Part shown: in pieces, positions 5,843 through 15,566 of the stretch
Layout: every line of letters starts with the position of its first letter
Numbering within the stretch: the stretch's first letter is position 1
Source of the DNA: Methyloradius sp035460505
GTDB lineage: Bacteria; Pseudomonadota; Gammaproteobacteria; Burkholderiales; Methylophilaceae
Assembly (NCBI GenBank): GCA_035460505.1
Contig: DATHWP010000015.1
Span: forward strand, 1-51,309
Reading direction: 5' to 3'
Length of the DNA: 51,309 bases
Notes under the pieces: model-generated
Database searches by the model: none
What the model saw: only the letters and a program-made list of their open reading frames with translations
What the model was told of the DNA's origin: nothing
Translations under genes and position numbers: made by a program

Positions 5843-8800
5843 TTATTGATTAATCAACTCGCGCCATAGTGTACGACGCGTATCACCTGGTGTTGGGTTA
5901 GGTGGTACAGGTTTACTGCTTGGAGCACCAGTTCCGCTGCCTACTGAAATTGCCACTCCTTGGCCATTTACATTAGCAATCGCAGGACTTGAGTACAACT
6001 GATTACCCAAACTTATACCAATAACTCCCGTTGTAGAACTAGAGGCTGGGCCGCCAGTTCTATAGTCAAGATAATATTGATAACTAGAGCCACCTAAAGT
6101 ACAAACTCTAGATTCAGGTACGTTTGTATTGAAAATCAGCAGTCCAAAACCTAGCACCAGATCAGTGTTTGCACGCTCGCCTACAGCTGAAGTTGCTAGG
6201 CCAGTAGTACCGCTCAATGGCAGTAAATCTAAGTACCAGCCACCGTTAGTAGCGAAACTGACTGAATAGTTTGTACTGGTTCTTACTGAATCACCTGCAA
6301 CACAAATCAAGCTTGAACTGCCTGAAGGGCAAGTGGTAGTGGTTTGTGTTTGCTGAACAAAACCACCAGCTGCACGTGGATTTGCATAAATTGCAGCGCT
6401 TGCAGTTCCAGTCGTAAACAATGGATCTTTAATCGCATAGATAGATTGCACGCTCTTATTATCTACGTCAGAGTTTGCTAAATAAACACCAGTACCGACA
6501 TACACAACAACATTACCATCAACCAAGCCAACTTGTGGTTTTGTAGTAATAGGCTGAGGATTTCCAGATGATGTCGATGAGTCAGATAGTTTGGCCAACA
6601 GTTGCGCATCGTATCCACTAACTCCTATGTTGTCATTGATATCAAAACGCCATAGATTTCCATATAAATCTCCACCGTAAACGGCCTTGATTGTACTATC
6701 GGCGATTGGATTCACAACCTGCGCAGCAATTTTTGCCAAACCTGAAGGCGATGAAGTAGTACCTATACCAGTTGGAATAGATCTAATCAACGCACCAGTG
6801 TTGGCATTCAGCACATAGAGTCTACCTTGACCATCACCACCTGTACCATCGTCATTGGGTACATTGTTATAGCCAGAGGTAAACAATACCACCCATGTTC
6901 CATCAGTCAGTTTTCCAATCTGCGGATTGCCGTAGGTGTAGCCCAGATTACTATCAGTGTATTCCCATAACGCTTTCGGATTAGCTGGGTCTGTAATATC
7001 AATTGCATAATAAGCGCGACCACCTCGTGCCAAGCCACCTACGAGAATGGTCTTCCATACCGCCGATGATGTTCCGCAGGAAGATGCGCAGATGTCAGCA
7101 ACTTCTTGAATGCCATCAATATAATATCGATGATTATTCGAGTAGTTCTTATCTGCCAAGTGATAAAGATTAGGTAATATGGTTCTTGGTATATAAGCCC
7201 AAAGCTCTTGGCCGCCATCCACCCCTGCAGTTACGTCTGCGGCTTGCGCAGCTATGGATGCAGTTACATTTGCTGGCGTATTATTGGCAGCAGCAGCAAC
7301 TGCTGCTGCTTCAGCAGTTGCCGAACCTTTTGCCCTGAATGCATGCAGCATTCCATCATTAGCACCGGCATAAACAACGGCAAGACGACTGGAGTTCGAT
7401 GTCGCAAATGCGCTATACCCACCATCAGCGTATGAACTTGTTGGTTTGCTTACGTAAACACTTTGTGAATTTACGATATCGCCGAGAATATGTGCTCTTT
7501 CACGGAAATATTTGGTGTTATCTGTCCGAGGACCTTCATTGGTGCGGTCACCACGTAAATAATTCACCAAGTTTGCGCCCTGAGCAGAAGCTTGATCTGC
7601 TGATGTCAAACAAATGGCTGGTGAAGTGCACAGATACTGAGACAACCCAATACTTGCCGTAGAAATGTTTGGTGTAATAAATGCAGCATTAGTAGCAAAG
7701 TTAGCTGATGTGAACGGCTTTAAGTTGTTAGTAGCAGTGTTATCAAACGTATATATACTACGAGATGATGCTGTCTTATTATCAAGTTTAGCTTGCGCTA
7801 GCCAATCTGGCGTACCGCTAACCACACCTGTTGTAGTGTCGATTTGTTGACGCGTCAACTGACCATCCCAAGTGCCTGTGGTAAATGTTGTACTAAATAT
7901 ATAGTTATCGTTGACAGATATGTTTGGATTGCTGGTTGCAACACCCGTTGAAGAGCCACGAGCCGAATTAACTGCAGCAAGTGCCGTCGATATGCTATTA
8001 GCCAAACTTGTCGGGTCTGTGGCACTGAAATAAGAACCTCGACCGTTCACACCTGCATGCCATAAATCATCAATACCTGATTGATCATTTGTAATAGGTA
8101 GCGGCCAATTACATGCTGAACCCGTTTGCCAACCACATGTGCCAGCACTTGGCACAGCCGTCGTACCATTTAATACAGCCAAGTAATCAGGGCTACCACC
8201 TTGGTCTACGGATGAAGCATATTTAGAGGTGTATTGCATGTACCCGGATGCGCCCAAGCCCAAAGTGAATGTAGTCATATGCTGGGCAGGATTCAAATCA
8301 ACCCCACTAGTTGGTACATTGTTGTATGGGCCATCAGGCGTTCCACATAATGTTTGACCTACTGTGGCGCTGCCAACAAGTGTTCCTGTACAGTTACCTA
8401 AAGCTACTGTTCGTAAATCTGTTTTGTAGTAGTACTCAGCAACGTCTGCCAAAGTATTGCTAGTACCACCTGTAGATGAACAGGTAATTGTTTGCCAAGA
8501 ATTAGCTGCGCCAGGCGTTTGTTCTGTGCAGACATCAATTACATTTGTGGTGGTTGTGGGAGTGCAAGTAATTGTGACCCAGCTATTAGATGCAGAGGCC
8601 GTTTGTGGCGTGCAAGTTTGAACCGCAACGGGATTAGGTGCAATTAATGTAGTACATGTGGTCTGTACATAATTTGGGTTGCCGCTGTTACCTGGATTGC
8701 AAGTTTGTGTAGGTGTTGTAGTTGCGTAAGGTGCTACAGCTACACTCTGCTTACACTGCACGTTTTTACCTGTTGAATCATAATCAGTAGGTACAAAACT

Positions 8801-11800
8801 AGTGTCAGCGTTACCTATAGTAGTACATGAAGCCGCTGGCACAAAGTAGTTATTTGCAACAATTCCGCTTCTGGTTGTGCTACAAAGCACCGAAGTGGTC
8901 GCTGCGGTGCCACCAGTTGTAGTAGTTGCAGTTGTCAGGCTGTCTCTCGGGTGGTTATCAGTCGCTGCATTGCATAAAGCATTGACTGTGGTTGAAGAGT
9001 TATAGCTACAAGTAGTTTTTACATTGGTGTTGACATAACCAGATGTGCTGCTCACCGTTCCAGTTTGGGTATTCACACCATTTGTAGCACTAGGTGTACA
9101 AGAACTAACAGTGGTATTTGTTGTAGTTGGCGCACCTGCATAACTACCACCCGCACATGTTCTAGCTACTGTTACAGGGTAATTTGTGGGGCCTGTACTC
9201 GCAGTTACTGGTGTACATGTTCCAGAGTAAGTCTCAACCCCAGGCGCTGGTTCATATGCACAAGTGACCGGGTTTTGCAGCGTGAAATTGCTAGTACTGG
9301 TATAAGCTGCAGGGTCACTGCCTGCTGGTATGGCTGTGACAGTACAAGCGCTATAAGCTGTAGAACCAAGTATGTATTGGCAATTAACACCAGCTGTATA
9401 TACCCCTGTTGTAGAGTTGTATGAAAAAGTAGATGGTGTGCATGAGGCAGAATTCGCCCATGGGGTAAATCCGCCTGGTGTACTACATGTGACGGTATTA
9501 CCTGGAGTGCTTGAAGCTGTACAAGTAGCAATATTGTTGTTCGGCGTAGTTAATGTTGAACATTGTACTGCTGGCCCAGAGAAAGTAGTTCCTAAGCCTG
9601 TAGTTGAATTTACAACATTGGTATCCACTGTTTTTGGAGTATCAGTACAAGCAGTAGCATTTGCTGGTGTAGAAAAATTGGTGTCATAACCACAAGTGAC
9701 TTGGGTACGTATAACAGCGCCATCACTATTGGTGGCGGGATTTGCATCAACTCGCTGGCAACTGCTTACAACAGTTGGTCCTGAAGTTACAGTGCCTGGA
9801 TTAGTACACGCTGTAATTGCAGACACAGTATAATTAGGGCCAGCACTGCCTAGCTTAACCGTGCAACTCGCTACTGACTGCACTCCCGTAGAACTACCGT
9901 TATAGGCGCAACGCAAATCCGTTGAGTTATAAGTTGCTCCTACAGCCACTGAAGTCTGTTCTGAACTGGTGCAACTAGTGGCATCAGTTTTGGTTCCAGT
10001 AGCATAGGTACAATTAGTTTTATCTCCAGTAAACGTAACTCCGTTATCTGGTATGGCAATGGCGCATGTTGATGCATTAGTTTGTGTGCCTGGACTACCA
10101 TATTGACAGTTAGTTTTCGTAAGATTAGACCAAACAGTCCCATTATTATTGTTAGGGTTTGATGGCATGTTCTTAACACAACTAGTTACTGGGGTAGAGC
10201 TACTGTTTGTGACAGTAGTGCCGCCATCGTAATAGCATTCAACTTTTGATTTGTTAGTGGCTGTTGAAATAGTGCAGTTTCCTGATGTCACTGCACTTAC
10301 AGTGCTGTCTGAACTACCAACAGTACCAGCTGCGCATTTAACAGCTGGCCCTGTGACTGTAGTTCCTGTTGGAATAGAAGTGCCTGCAGCCTCATATCCA
10401 TTAACGGTAGTGGCCGTACATACTCCGCCAGACGCATTAGTAAATGTGCCCGAATAGCCAGTATATTGGCACGTGGTCTCGGTTGTTTCGCTTGACCCTA
10501 CGGTAGTAGCAACAGTGCAGCTTGTTGCGGTCTGAAATTGTGTATCGGATTTCCAGCTCTCACTCCCGTTATCTTTTACTCTTACACGCTTTTGTAATCC
10601 GCTGGTATCAGATTTGATTGCAGTTACTCTGGTATATAACTGGTATGTAATCTTCTGGAGTGGTGAAGTACTTGTTTTTACCTGCAAAGTGGTCTTTGCC
10701 AGTTGTGTAGTATTGGCTGTTGGTTGATAAGTAGTTTTGTAAAGCTGTGCCGTTGCTTTTTGCAACTGGGCAGTACTTCCGTTTAATACGGTGTACTGCC
10801 TTTGCAATTGCCAAGTACTTTTAATTAATCTACGTTCGTTCACTTGAAATGGATAAGTCACAGTAGTTACGTCACGCTGATTAAGGTCTTCTGTGGTCTT
10901 TCTCTGCTGCCAAGTACTGCTGTAGGTAACTGCTGTTTGACTACCTACTTGACTTGTCGTTTGCTTGGTTTGTGTGGTGGTCTGCTGTTGTGATGAACCA
11001 TCGTAATAAGGGCGAGGTTCAAGACCGTCTTGCTGACCTATATCGGTTGTTCCATCAACTTGCTTTGGTGTGCCAGCCTCGTTCCAATAACCATCCGTTG
11101 ATAAAATGGTGAAATTCTGCTGACATGAGTACTGTATAGGATCGGTGACACTAGCACCGTTTAAGGTGGACAGCTTACCTGCGTACAAGCGACCCGCATT
11201 GGACAATGCGATACGTAACGGAGTTTGACCGCTAGGCGTTGCTTTAAAAAAACGCGTGTACCAAGCATATTTTTGAGCGGTAGTGAAGGTACTTATATCA
11301 ACATAATCGTTACCTGTACCGTTAACTCCACTACCATTGTTGATACTGAAGTAACCTACGCGATATTGGTCATCAATCGTTGAGAATGCCGTACTCACTG
11401 ATGTTTTCATCGCTTGCATACGAGTGTGATAGTAGGCCCACCAATTTGCGTAATTGGTCATTTCCTCAGCATAAGTACAGGTAGTACCAGCACAATCAAT
11501 TCGGTTAGGTGATTTAGCACTAGTCCCTGGATAAGCATAACTAGTAGTTGTGGGGGTAATTACCGTGGTAGAAACGCTGCCATTTGTTTGCTTGAAATCA
11601 GTGACACTCGCAGTCACTACACTTCCTGTTGCCCTTGTTACCACTGGCGTGGCAGTAGTGGAAGAGCCTGATGGTGCGTATATAGTAACAGTATTGTAAG
11701 TATCGTTTTTAGCTGTATACCCAGCCACATTGCATGCTCCAACCGCTACAAGACTACATGCATTAATACCATCTGTAATCTGAGTCAAAATACCACCCAG

Positions 11801-12628
11801 TGCAAAACTACTAGAACTAATAACCGCCGTGTTGCTTACAGGCGCATTAAGAATTTGAGCCAACACTGCAGAGCTTGGTAGCGTACCTACAGTAATTGTA
11901 TCTACTTTAATAAACCCTGTACCTGATAGAGTAATTGTGGCGACTGGCACAGGGCTTGGAGTGCGTGGATACATGTATTTAGTGATGCTGCTGGTGTAGT
12001 TAGCCAAGGTAGCGCCAATTTGTGCTGACTGACAATTACCATTCGACTGGGCAATCGTGCCGTGGGCTGCAACCATACTATTACACCAGCGCAGTTTAGC
12101 TGGATAGGTATAAATACCTGTGGGCACAGATGATTCAACGCAAGTTCTTAATTGTGGACCAGAGCAATACTCGCCAGCGATAGTGGTATAAAAGTAAGCT
12201 TTAGTGGTCAGATTGCTGGTATAGGTTGATTGCACACCATAACCATCGTCTTTGACTGCTGTCCATGCCGAAGTACTTGCTGAGTTCTGGATTGGATATG
12301 TAGTCGTGTCTACACTGCCAGTAGATGTGTACATCACAGGTGGCGTATAGTAGGTAGCTGCGTTATATGCAACTCCATTATAAGCAGCGTTTTTAAACAG
12401 GTAATCTGGGGATAACGATGGTTTTGCCCAATCAGGCAGAGAGTCATCTTGCATACTACCTGAGTCATCTAGTACGAACATGATGTTAGGTAAAGCACTA
12501 ATTGAGGTTGCTGACACAGTGATCGGGGAAGTAGCAAGATCAGTAATCGCAGCATTCCCTTTACTCATCAATAATGTGAGTAACAACAAGCCGCTACCAA
12601 TGTTCTTTAAAGTATTCTTAGTCATCAT
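5843..12628 (-). CDS. pilY1: Giant PilY1-type type IV pilus tip/biogenesis protein with cysteine-rich insertion
   Basis: A 2261-residue exported protein; PilY1 proteins are usually about 1000-1400 residues. A signal peptide (1-27, ending KGNAA) precedes a von Willebrand A-like region with MIDAS motif DDSGS (54-58, in IMFVLDDSGSM), which continues through STDGYWNEAG. Next come Gln/Thr-rich tandem segments (about 560-690; repeated LQK-x-T-x-QLY) and a long Thr/Ser/Asn-rich region with about 38 cysteines (about 700-1390; DNA 8475-10525). The C-terminal third is the PilY1/PilC beta-propeller, with VVYAGANDGMLHAFRAKG, GGLARGGRAYYAIDI and VYGGDLYGNLWRFDIN. PilY1 caps the pilus, modulates retraction and can be an adhesin. 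GGGAG precedes the start. It is the last gene of the operon and shows no frameshift. Confidence 0.93.
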   Translation of the reverse strand: MMTKNTLKNIGSGLLLLTLLMSKGNAAITDLATSPITVSATSISALPNIMFVLDDSGSMQDDSLPDWAKPSLSPDYLFKNAAYNGVAYNAATYYTPPVMYTSTGSVDTTTYPIQNSASTSAWTAVKDDGYGVQSTYTSNLTTKAYFYTTIAGEYCSGPQLRTCVESSVPTGIYTYPAKLRWCNSMVAAHGTIAQSNGNCQSAQIGATLANYTSSITKYMYPRTPSPVPVATITLSGTGFIKVDTITVGTLPSSAVLAQILNAPVSNTAVISSSSFALGGILTQITDGINACSLVAVGACNVAGYTAKNDTYNTVTIYAPSGSSTTATPVVTRATGSVVTASVTDFKQTNGSVSTTVITPTTTSYAYPGTSAKSPNRIDCAGTTCTYAEEMTNYANWWAYYHTRMQAMKTSVSTAFSTIDDQYRVGYFSINNGSGVNGTGNDYVDISTFTTAQKYAWYTRFFKATPSGQTPLRIALSNAGRLYAGKLSTLNGASVTDPIQYSCQQNFTILSTDGYWNEAGTPKQVDGTTDIGQQDGLEPRPYYDGSSQQQTTTQTKQTTSQVGSQTAVTYSSTWQQRKTTEDLNQRDVTTVTYPFQVNERRLIKSTWQLQRQYTVLNGSTAQLQKATAQLYKTTYQPTANTTQLAKTTLQVKTSTSPLQKITYQLYTRVTAIKSDTSGLQKRVRVKDNGSESWKSDTQFQTATSCTVATTVGSSETTETTCQYTGYSGTFTNASGGVCTATTVNGYEAAGTSIPTGTTVTGPAVKCAAGTVGSSDSTVSAVTSGNCTISTATNKSKVECYYDGGTTVTNSSSTPVTSCVKNMPSNPNNNNGTVWSNLTKTNCQYGSPGTQTNASTCAIAIPDNGVTFTGDKTNCTYATGTKTDATSCTSSEQTSVAVGATYNSTDLRCAYNGSSTGVQSVASCTVKLGSAGPNYTVSAITACTNPGTVTSGPTVVSSCQRVDANPATNSDGAVIRTQVTCGYDTNFSTPANATACTDTPKTVDTNVVNSTTGLGTTFSGPAVQCSTLTTPNNNIATCTASSTPGNTVTCSTPGGFTPWANSASCTPSTFSYNSTTGVYTAGVNCQYILGSTAYSACTVTAIPAGSDPAAYTSTSNFTLQNPVTCAYEPAPGVETYSGTCTPVTASTGPTNYPVTVARTCAGGSYAGAPTTTNTTVSSCTPSATNGVNTQTGTVSSTSGYVNTNVKTTCSYNSSTTVNALCNAATDNHPRDSLTTATTTTGGTAATTSVLCSTTRSGIVANNYFVPAASCTTIGNADTSFVPTDYDSTGKNVQCKQSVAVAPYATTTPTQTCNPGNSGNPNYVQTTCTTLIAPNPVAVQTCTPQTASASNSWVTITCTPTTTTNVIDVCTEQTPGAANSWQTITCSSTGGTSNTLADVAEYYYKTDLRTVALGNCTGTLVGSATVGQTLCGTPDGPYNNVPTSGVDLNPAQHMTTFTLGLGASGYMQYTSKYASSVDQGGSPDYLAVLNGTTAVPSAGTCGWQTGSACNWPLPITNDQSGIDDLWHAGVNGRGSYFSATDPTSLANSISTALAAVNSARGSSTGVATSNPNISVNDNYIFSTTFTTGTWDGQLTRQQIDTTTGVVSGTPDWLAQAKLDNKTASSRSIYTFDNTATNNLKPFTSANFATNAAFITPNISTASIGLSQYLCTSPAICLTSADQASAQGANLVNYLRGDRTNEGPRTDNTKYFRERAHILGDIVNSQSVYVSKPTSSYADGGYSAFATSNSSRLAVVYAGANDGMLHAFRAKGSATAEAAAVAAAANNTPANVTASIAAQAADVTAGVDGGQELWAYIPRTILPNLYHLADKNYSNNHRYYIDGIQEVADICASSCGTSSAVWKTILVGGLARGGRAYYAIDITDPANPKALWEYTDSNLGYTYGNPQIGKLTDGTWVVLFTSGYNNVPNDDGTGGDGQGRLYVLNANTGALIRSIPTGIGTTSSPSGLAKIAAQVVNPIADSTIKAVYGGDLYGNLWRFDINDNIGVSGYDAQLLAKLSDSSTSSGNPQPITTKPQVGLVDGNVVVYVGTGVYLANSDVDNKSVQSIYAIKDPLFTTGTASAAIYANPRAAGGFVQQTQTTTTCPSGSSSLICVAGDSVRTSTNYSVSFATNGGWYLDLLPLSGTTGLATSAVGERANTDLVLGFGLLIFNTNVPESRVCTLGGSSYQYYLDYRTGGPASSSTTGVIGISLGNQLYSSPAIANVNGQGVAISVGSGTGAPSSKPVPPNPTPGDTRRTLWRELINQ

Positions 12629-12649
12629 GATGCGTCTCCCTGATGTGCC

Positions 12650-13231
12650 TTACATTGCAACAATAGTTTGTGTATAGCTAATCGTGTTGCGGGGCCCAGT
12701 AATTTGGCTGGTAATTCTGTAGTAACGTTGTTTTAGCGGGTCTGGACATTTTTGATTTGCCGTTTGACTACAATTGCCTGCAGCGATAACTGCTGGAGCA
12801 GCACACCCAGCAGCTGGGCTATTTGGATCCATAGCTACATTCTCAACCGTACATAACCTATGAATCACATACCTGACTGTATTGCCTGCAGCATCTGCCC
12901 CTAAAGACTGAGCAGTGAGTCCAGCAGCCAAGTCAGTCCACGAATAACCTATAGTTGGATCCCAAGTAGCTGAGTAGCCATGTGCAGCGTCACTTACCCG
13001 CAATATAGTGCCGTTGTTTTTAGTCTGTAGCCAAGTGATGGCTGTTTCCGAACCCATATCACCTGAATTAGTGGCTGATTGCTGAAATGCCAGATTACCT
13101 GCAATGATATTGCTGGTATCAACTGAACGTACTAATGCAATGGCTGCCAATGTCATGGCCACCAATACAATCAATGCAATTAAAAGGACAACGCCTTTTT
13201 GGTTTGCCAAGATAGGTGAATAATTTTGCAT
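12650..13231 (-). CDS. pilX: PilX-like minor pilin assembly protein
   Basis: A 193-residue protein with a class III signal: leader MQNYSPILANQKG, then the hydrophobic helix VVLLIALIVLVAMTLAAIALV, followed by the family-typical AGNLAFQQSATNSGDMGSETAITWL. The mature position 5 is not glutamate, as seen in many PilX/GspK-like minor pilins. The C-terminal domain has at least three cysteines and ends in YYRITSQITGPRNTISYTQTIVAM. Minor pilins prime pilus assembly and carry PilY1 to the tip. It lies 21 nt upstream of pilY1 and 36 nt downstream of pilW. Confidence 0.88.
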   Translation of the reverse strand: MQNYSPILANQKGVVLLIALIVLVAMTLAAIALVRSVDTSNIIAGNLAFQQSATNSGDMGSETAITWLQTKNNGTILRVSDAAHGYSATWDPTIGYSWTDLAAGLTAQSLGADAAGNTVRYVIHRLCTVENVAMDPNSPAAGCAAPAVIAAGNCSQTANQKCPDPLKQRYYRITSQITGPRNTISYTQTIVAM

Positions 13232-13267
13232 ATTTTTAACCTAAATCTATACAAAAATGAACGATAA

Positions 13268-14494
13268 CTAGCATTGGGTTGCTGCTGCTTTCAGTACTGA
13301 AGTAATATTGCGCAGCGGCACTACCGTTTGAAAGACTTTATAACGGTAATTTTGCCAACTGAACCCCGTGGGAATAATACTAGTGGGGATACTAGACAGC
13401 TGGATTTGAGTTGAAACATTCGCTGGCGGAAGCGCTGCAGCTACACTGGCCGACTGACCTCTCCAAGTGACTGTATTGCTAGTAGCGGTATTAGTGACCA
13501 ATGTCTTTTCAGGTTGTGAGCTACGCGACACCAATACAAACTGAATGGAAGAAATTTTTAGCCAGTCACAATTATTTTTAGTGCCAGCAATCTCAGTTGC
13601 AGGCGTGGTTTGATCATAAATATCAACCACACCATCTATAGGCGTGTTGGTATCTCGCCCATATTGGGCACGCAAGCTGACAATATTATCTGATAGTGGT
13701 ACCCAGATTGAGGCATCTGTCAGCCCTGCAGTCGCTGAGCAATCGTTCACAAAATAATCACACGCCATGAGCCTGCCGCTTCTAATTGCGTAAGCCATTA
13801 TTCTCGGGCTTGCGCCTAAGTTATATAAACTGCCAGTGACCACACTTGCAACCCCTGTTGGCACTTGAACATTCACTTTAGGGAGTGTGACTGTTGCTTT
13901 TTCTATGGTCAAACTACATGGGCTGGGGCGAGTTAATGGCTCAGCAATGACGTAATCGCCCGTGCTAAACGATGTAGGTGTCGCTACCCCATATTGTTGA
14001 GTGGTGAGTTGAGCATTGATGATATCGCCTTCGGATGCTCCATTGCCATTACCATAATAAACAAGCAATCTGTCAGTGTCAGCATCGCCAGCAGGAATAA
14101 TGGCAGTGCTTGGGTTAATCGTCACTGGTGCAAGCGGCAAAGTTTTAGCAGAAGTGCCTGCTGGCAAAGTTGCTGTGCAACCTATCAAATTGGGGGCATT
14201 GAAGCCCCAGCCGCTCTGGCGTATATCACGCTGAATACCATATAAGGCAATAGCTCCATTATTCTGGGCATCTGCACCACCAGTCGTACTGCGCTTTTGG
14301 CCTTCAAATAGCGCAAATACCTGCATAATGACAATTACCCCCAACAGGCCTATCACCATAGCCACCATAACTTCTACAAGCGTAAAACCTGAGCTTGTTT
14401 TGCTAGCAGCCAGCATTCTCTTAGAGCATCTGCTATACGGGCTCAGATAGTCATCTGTTCTTTCAGTTTTTTTTTGTTTTAATAAATTCATCAT
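13268..14494 (-). CDS. pilW: PilW-like minor pilin
   Basis: A 408-residue prepilin-like protein. The cleavage motif SSG-FTLVEVMVAMVIGLLGVIVIM is followed by a large variable domain, with typical PilW features such as GAIALYGIQRDIRQSGWGF. The annotated start gives a 36-residue leader, long for type IVa minor pilins. An internal ATG at 14416 would give the short leader MLAASKTSSG but has no better ribosome site. I keep the upstream start because it sits 4 nt after the pilV stop and an AGGTGG lies about 10 nt before it. Predicted role: part of the initiation complex with FimT/U, PilV, PilX and PilY1. Confidence 0.88.
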   Translation of the reverse strand: MMNLLKQKKTERTDDYLSPYSRCSKRMLAASKTSSGFTLVEVMVAMVIGLLGVIVIMQVFALFEGQKRSTTGGADAQNNGAIALYGIQRDIRQSGWGFNAPNLIGCTATLPAGTSAKTLPLAPVTINPSTAIIPAGDADTDRLLVYYGNGNGASEGDIINAQLTTQQYGVATPTSFSTGDYVIAEPLTRPSPCSLTIEKATVTLPKVNVQVPTGVASVVTGSLYNLGASPRIMAYAIRSGRLMACDYFVNDCSATAGLTDASIWVPLSDNIVSLRAQYGRDTNTPIDGVVDIYDQTTPATEIAGTKNNCDWLKISSIQFVLVSRSSQPEKTLVTNTATSNTVTWRGQSASVAAALPPANVSTQIQLSSIPTSIIPTGFSWQNYRYKVFQTVVPLRNITSVLKAAATQC

Positions 14495-14498
14495 TTAG

Positions 14499-14942
14499 CT
14501 ATACCACCTGAAAAACAACACTGTATAGATGGGGTGGGTCCGTTGATAACTGCTTGGGCGTGCGCCACCGCACAACTATCTGCACCGTACTGATGATAGT
14601 AAAACCGTTAACTGTTACAGGAGTTACTGTCACTATAGGTGGCACATCAGCTACACCTGGCAAAACATTAGCTACTTCTGCCGACCATAAAGTATATGGA
14701 CAAGCAGTGCAATCACTCTGGAAATTGGCTTGTAATGTTGCTGGTGTTTTATTACTAACCCACATTTGGCCTATCAATTGATTTGCTAATAAACTAGCAT
14801 CAGAGCGATTTTTAGCATCGGTAGTAGCACTGATAGAAGCTGCCTGCAAACCAACAACAGCCAAGATACCAACGGAAAATATCAAGATACCGATTAAAGC
14901 CTCAAGTAGCATCACGCCAGACTGTTGTTTGCGTATCATCAT
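14499..14942 (-). CDS. pilV: PilV-like minor pilin
   Basis: I choose the ATG at 14942 (MMIRKQQSG-VMLLEALIGILIFSVGILAVVGLQAA). An in-frame GTG at 14948 is possible, but the ATG forms a TAATG overlap with the stop of the upstream gene and has an AAGGG ribosome site a few nt before it. The protein has 147 residues. The glutamate at mature position 5 is present (VMLLE), and the segment NRSDASLLANQLIGQMW is diagnostic for PilV/type IV pilus modification proteins. It is one of the core minor pilins that initiate pilus polymerisation. Confidence 0.88.
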   Translation of the reverse strand: MMIRKQQSGVMLLEALIGILIFSVGILAVVGLQAASISATTDAKNRSDASLLANQLIGQMWVSNKTPATLQANFQSDCTACPYTLWSAEVANVLPGVADVPPIVTVTPVTVNGFTIISTVQIVVRWRTPKQLSTDPPHLYSVVFQVV

Positions 14943-15562
14943 TAACACCCTTGTGGATCAGAAGAGCTGAGTACTGGATCACACATACGTATATTGCCAC
15001 CTGTACTGACGACTACATTCATACAACGTATTCCATTGCTAGTGCCAGTACTGCAGCTACCACCCGTTGGATTGGTGATTCCAATAGTGACAGGTACTGT
15101 AGGATTGGGCGTTGTCACGCCAGTAGTTACCGTACCACTAGCTTGACGCCCTAAGCCATTAAAAAATATAGCTGCCTGAGCAGGTGAAGATACAACTGCA
15201 TTTGGTGAACCCTCCCTGTTTGAACGAGCCTGTATAACACCAGTAGTAGAAGTTTCATTAGCAAACGTAGCACATGCACTAGTAGGGTCAGCCAAACTGA
15301 CCACCCAATTAGCACCAGTAGTGGATATCGTGCAACTAGCATCTATGCTTGTAGTTAATTGGAAGCGAACGTTAACATTTCGTCTTACAGCCTCAGCACG
15401 CGCCAACTGCAAACCATTTTGAATAGACTCAGCAGCGCCGCGTACTTGTGCGCTTTGCACCCAAAGACGTAAAGAGGGTATGCCCGCAGCAATTAATATG
15501 CCTAAAACTGCTAAGGCAATAGCAATTTCAATGAGAGAGAATCCTTTTGAATGTACACTCAT
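14942..15562 (-). CDS. fimT: FimT/FimU-type GspH-domain minor pseudopilin
   Basis: I start at the ATG at 15562 (leader MSVHSKG, 7 residues). An in-frame GTG at 15580 would overlap pilE. The mature helix FSLIEIAIALAVLGILIAAGIPSL has Glu at position 5. The GspH domain follows with the family signature GLQLARAEAVRRNVNVRFQL, then a beta-rich domain ending in CMNVVVSTGGNIRMCDP. This is the FimT/FimU minor pilin; FimT in other bacteria also binds DNA during natural transformation, of interest because comM lies in the same window. The two names cannot be told apart here. Confidence 0.85.
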   Translation of the reverse strand: MSVHSKGFSLIEIAIALAVLGILIAAGIPSLRLWVQSAQVRGAAESIQNGLQLARAEAVRRNVNVRFQLTTSIDASCTISTTGANWVVSLADPTSACATFANETSTTGVIQARSNREGSPNAVVSSPAQAAIFFNGLGRQASGTVTTGVTTPNPTVPVTIGITNPTGGSCSTGTSNGIRCMNVVVSTGGNIRMCDPVLSSSDPQGC

Positions 15563-15566
15563 ATGA

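Noticed and set aside
7208..10814. Many open frames of 60-119 codons antisense or out of frame to pilY1
   Set aside because: They are side effects of the biased Thr/Ser/Val codon composition; none has a recognisable domain or ribosome site, and pilY1 is intact through the region.
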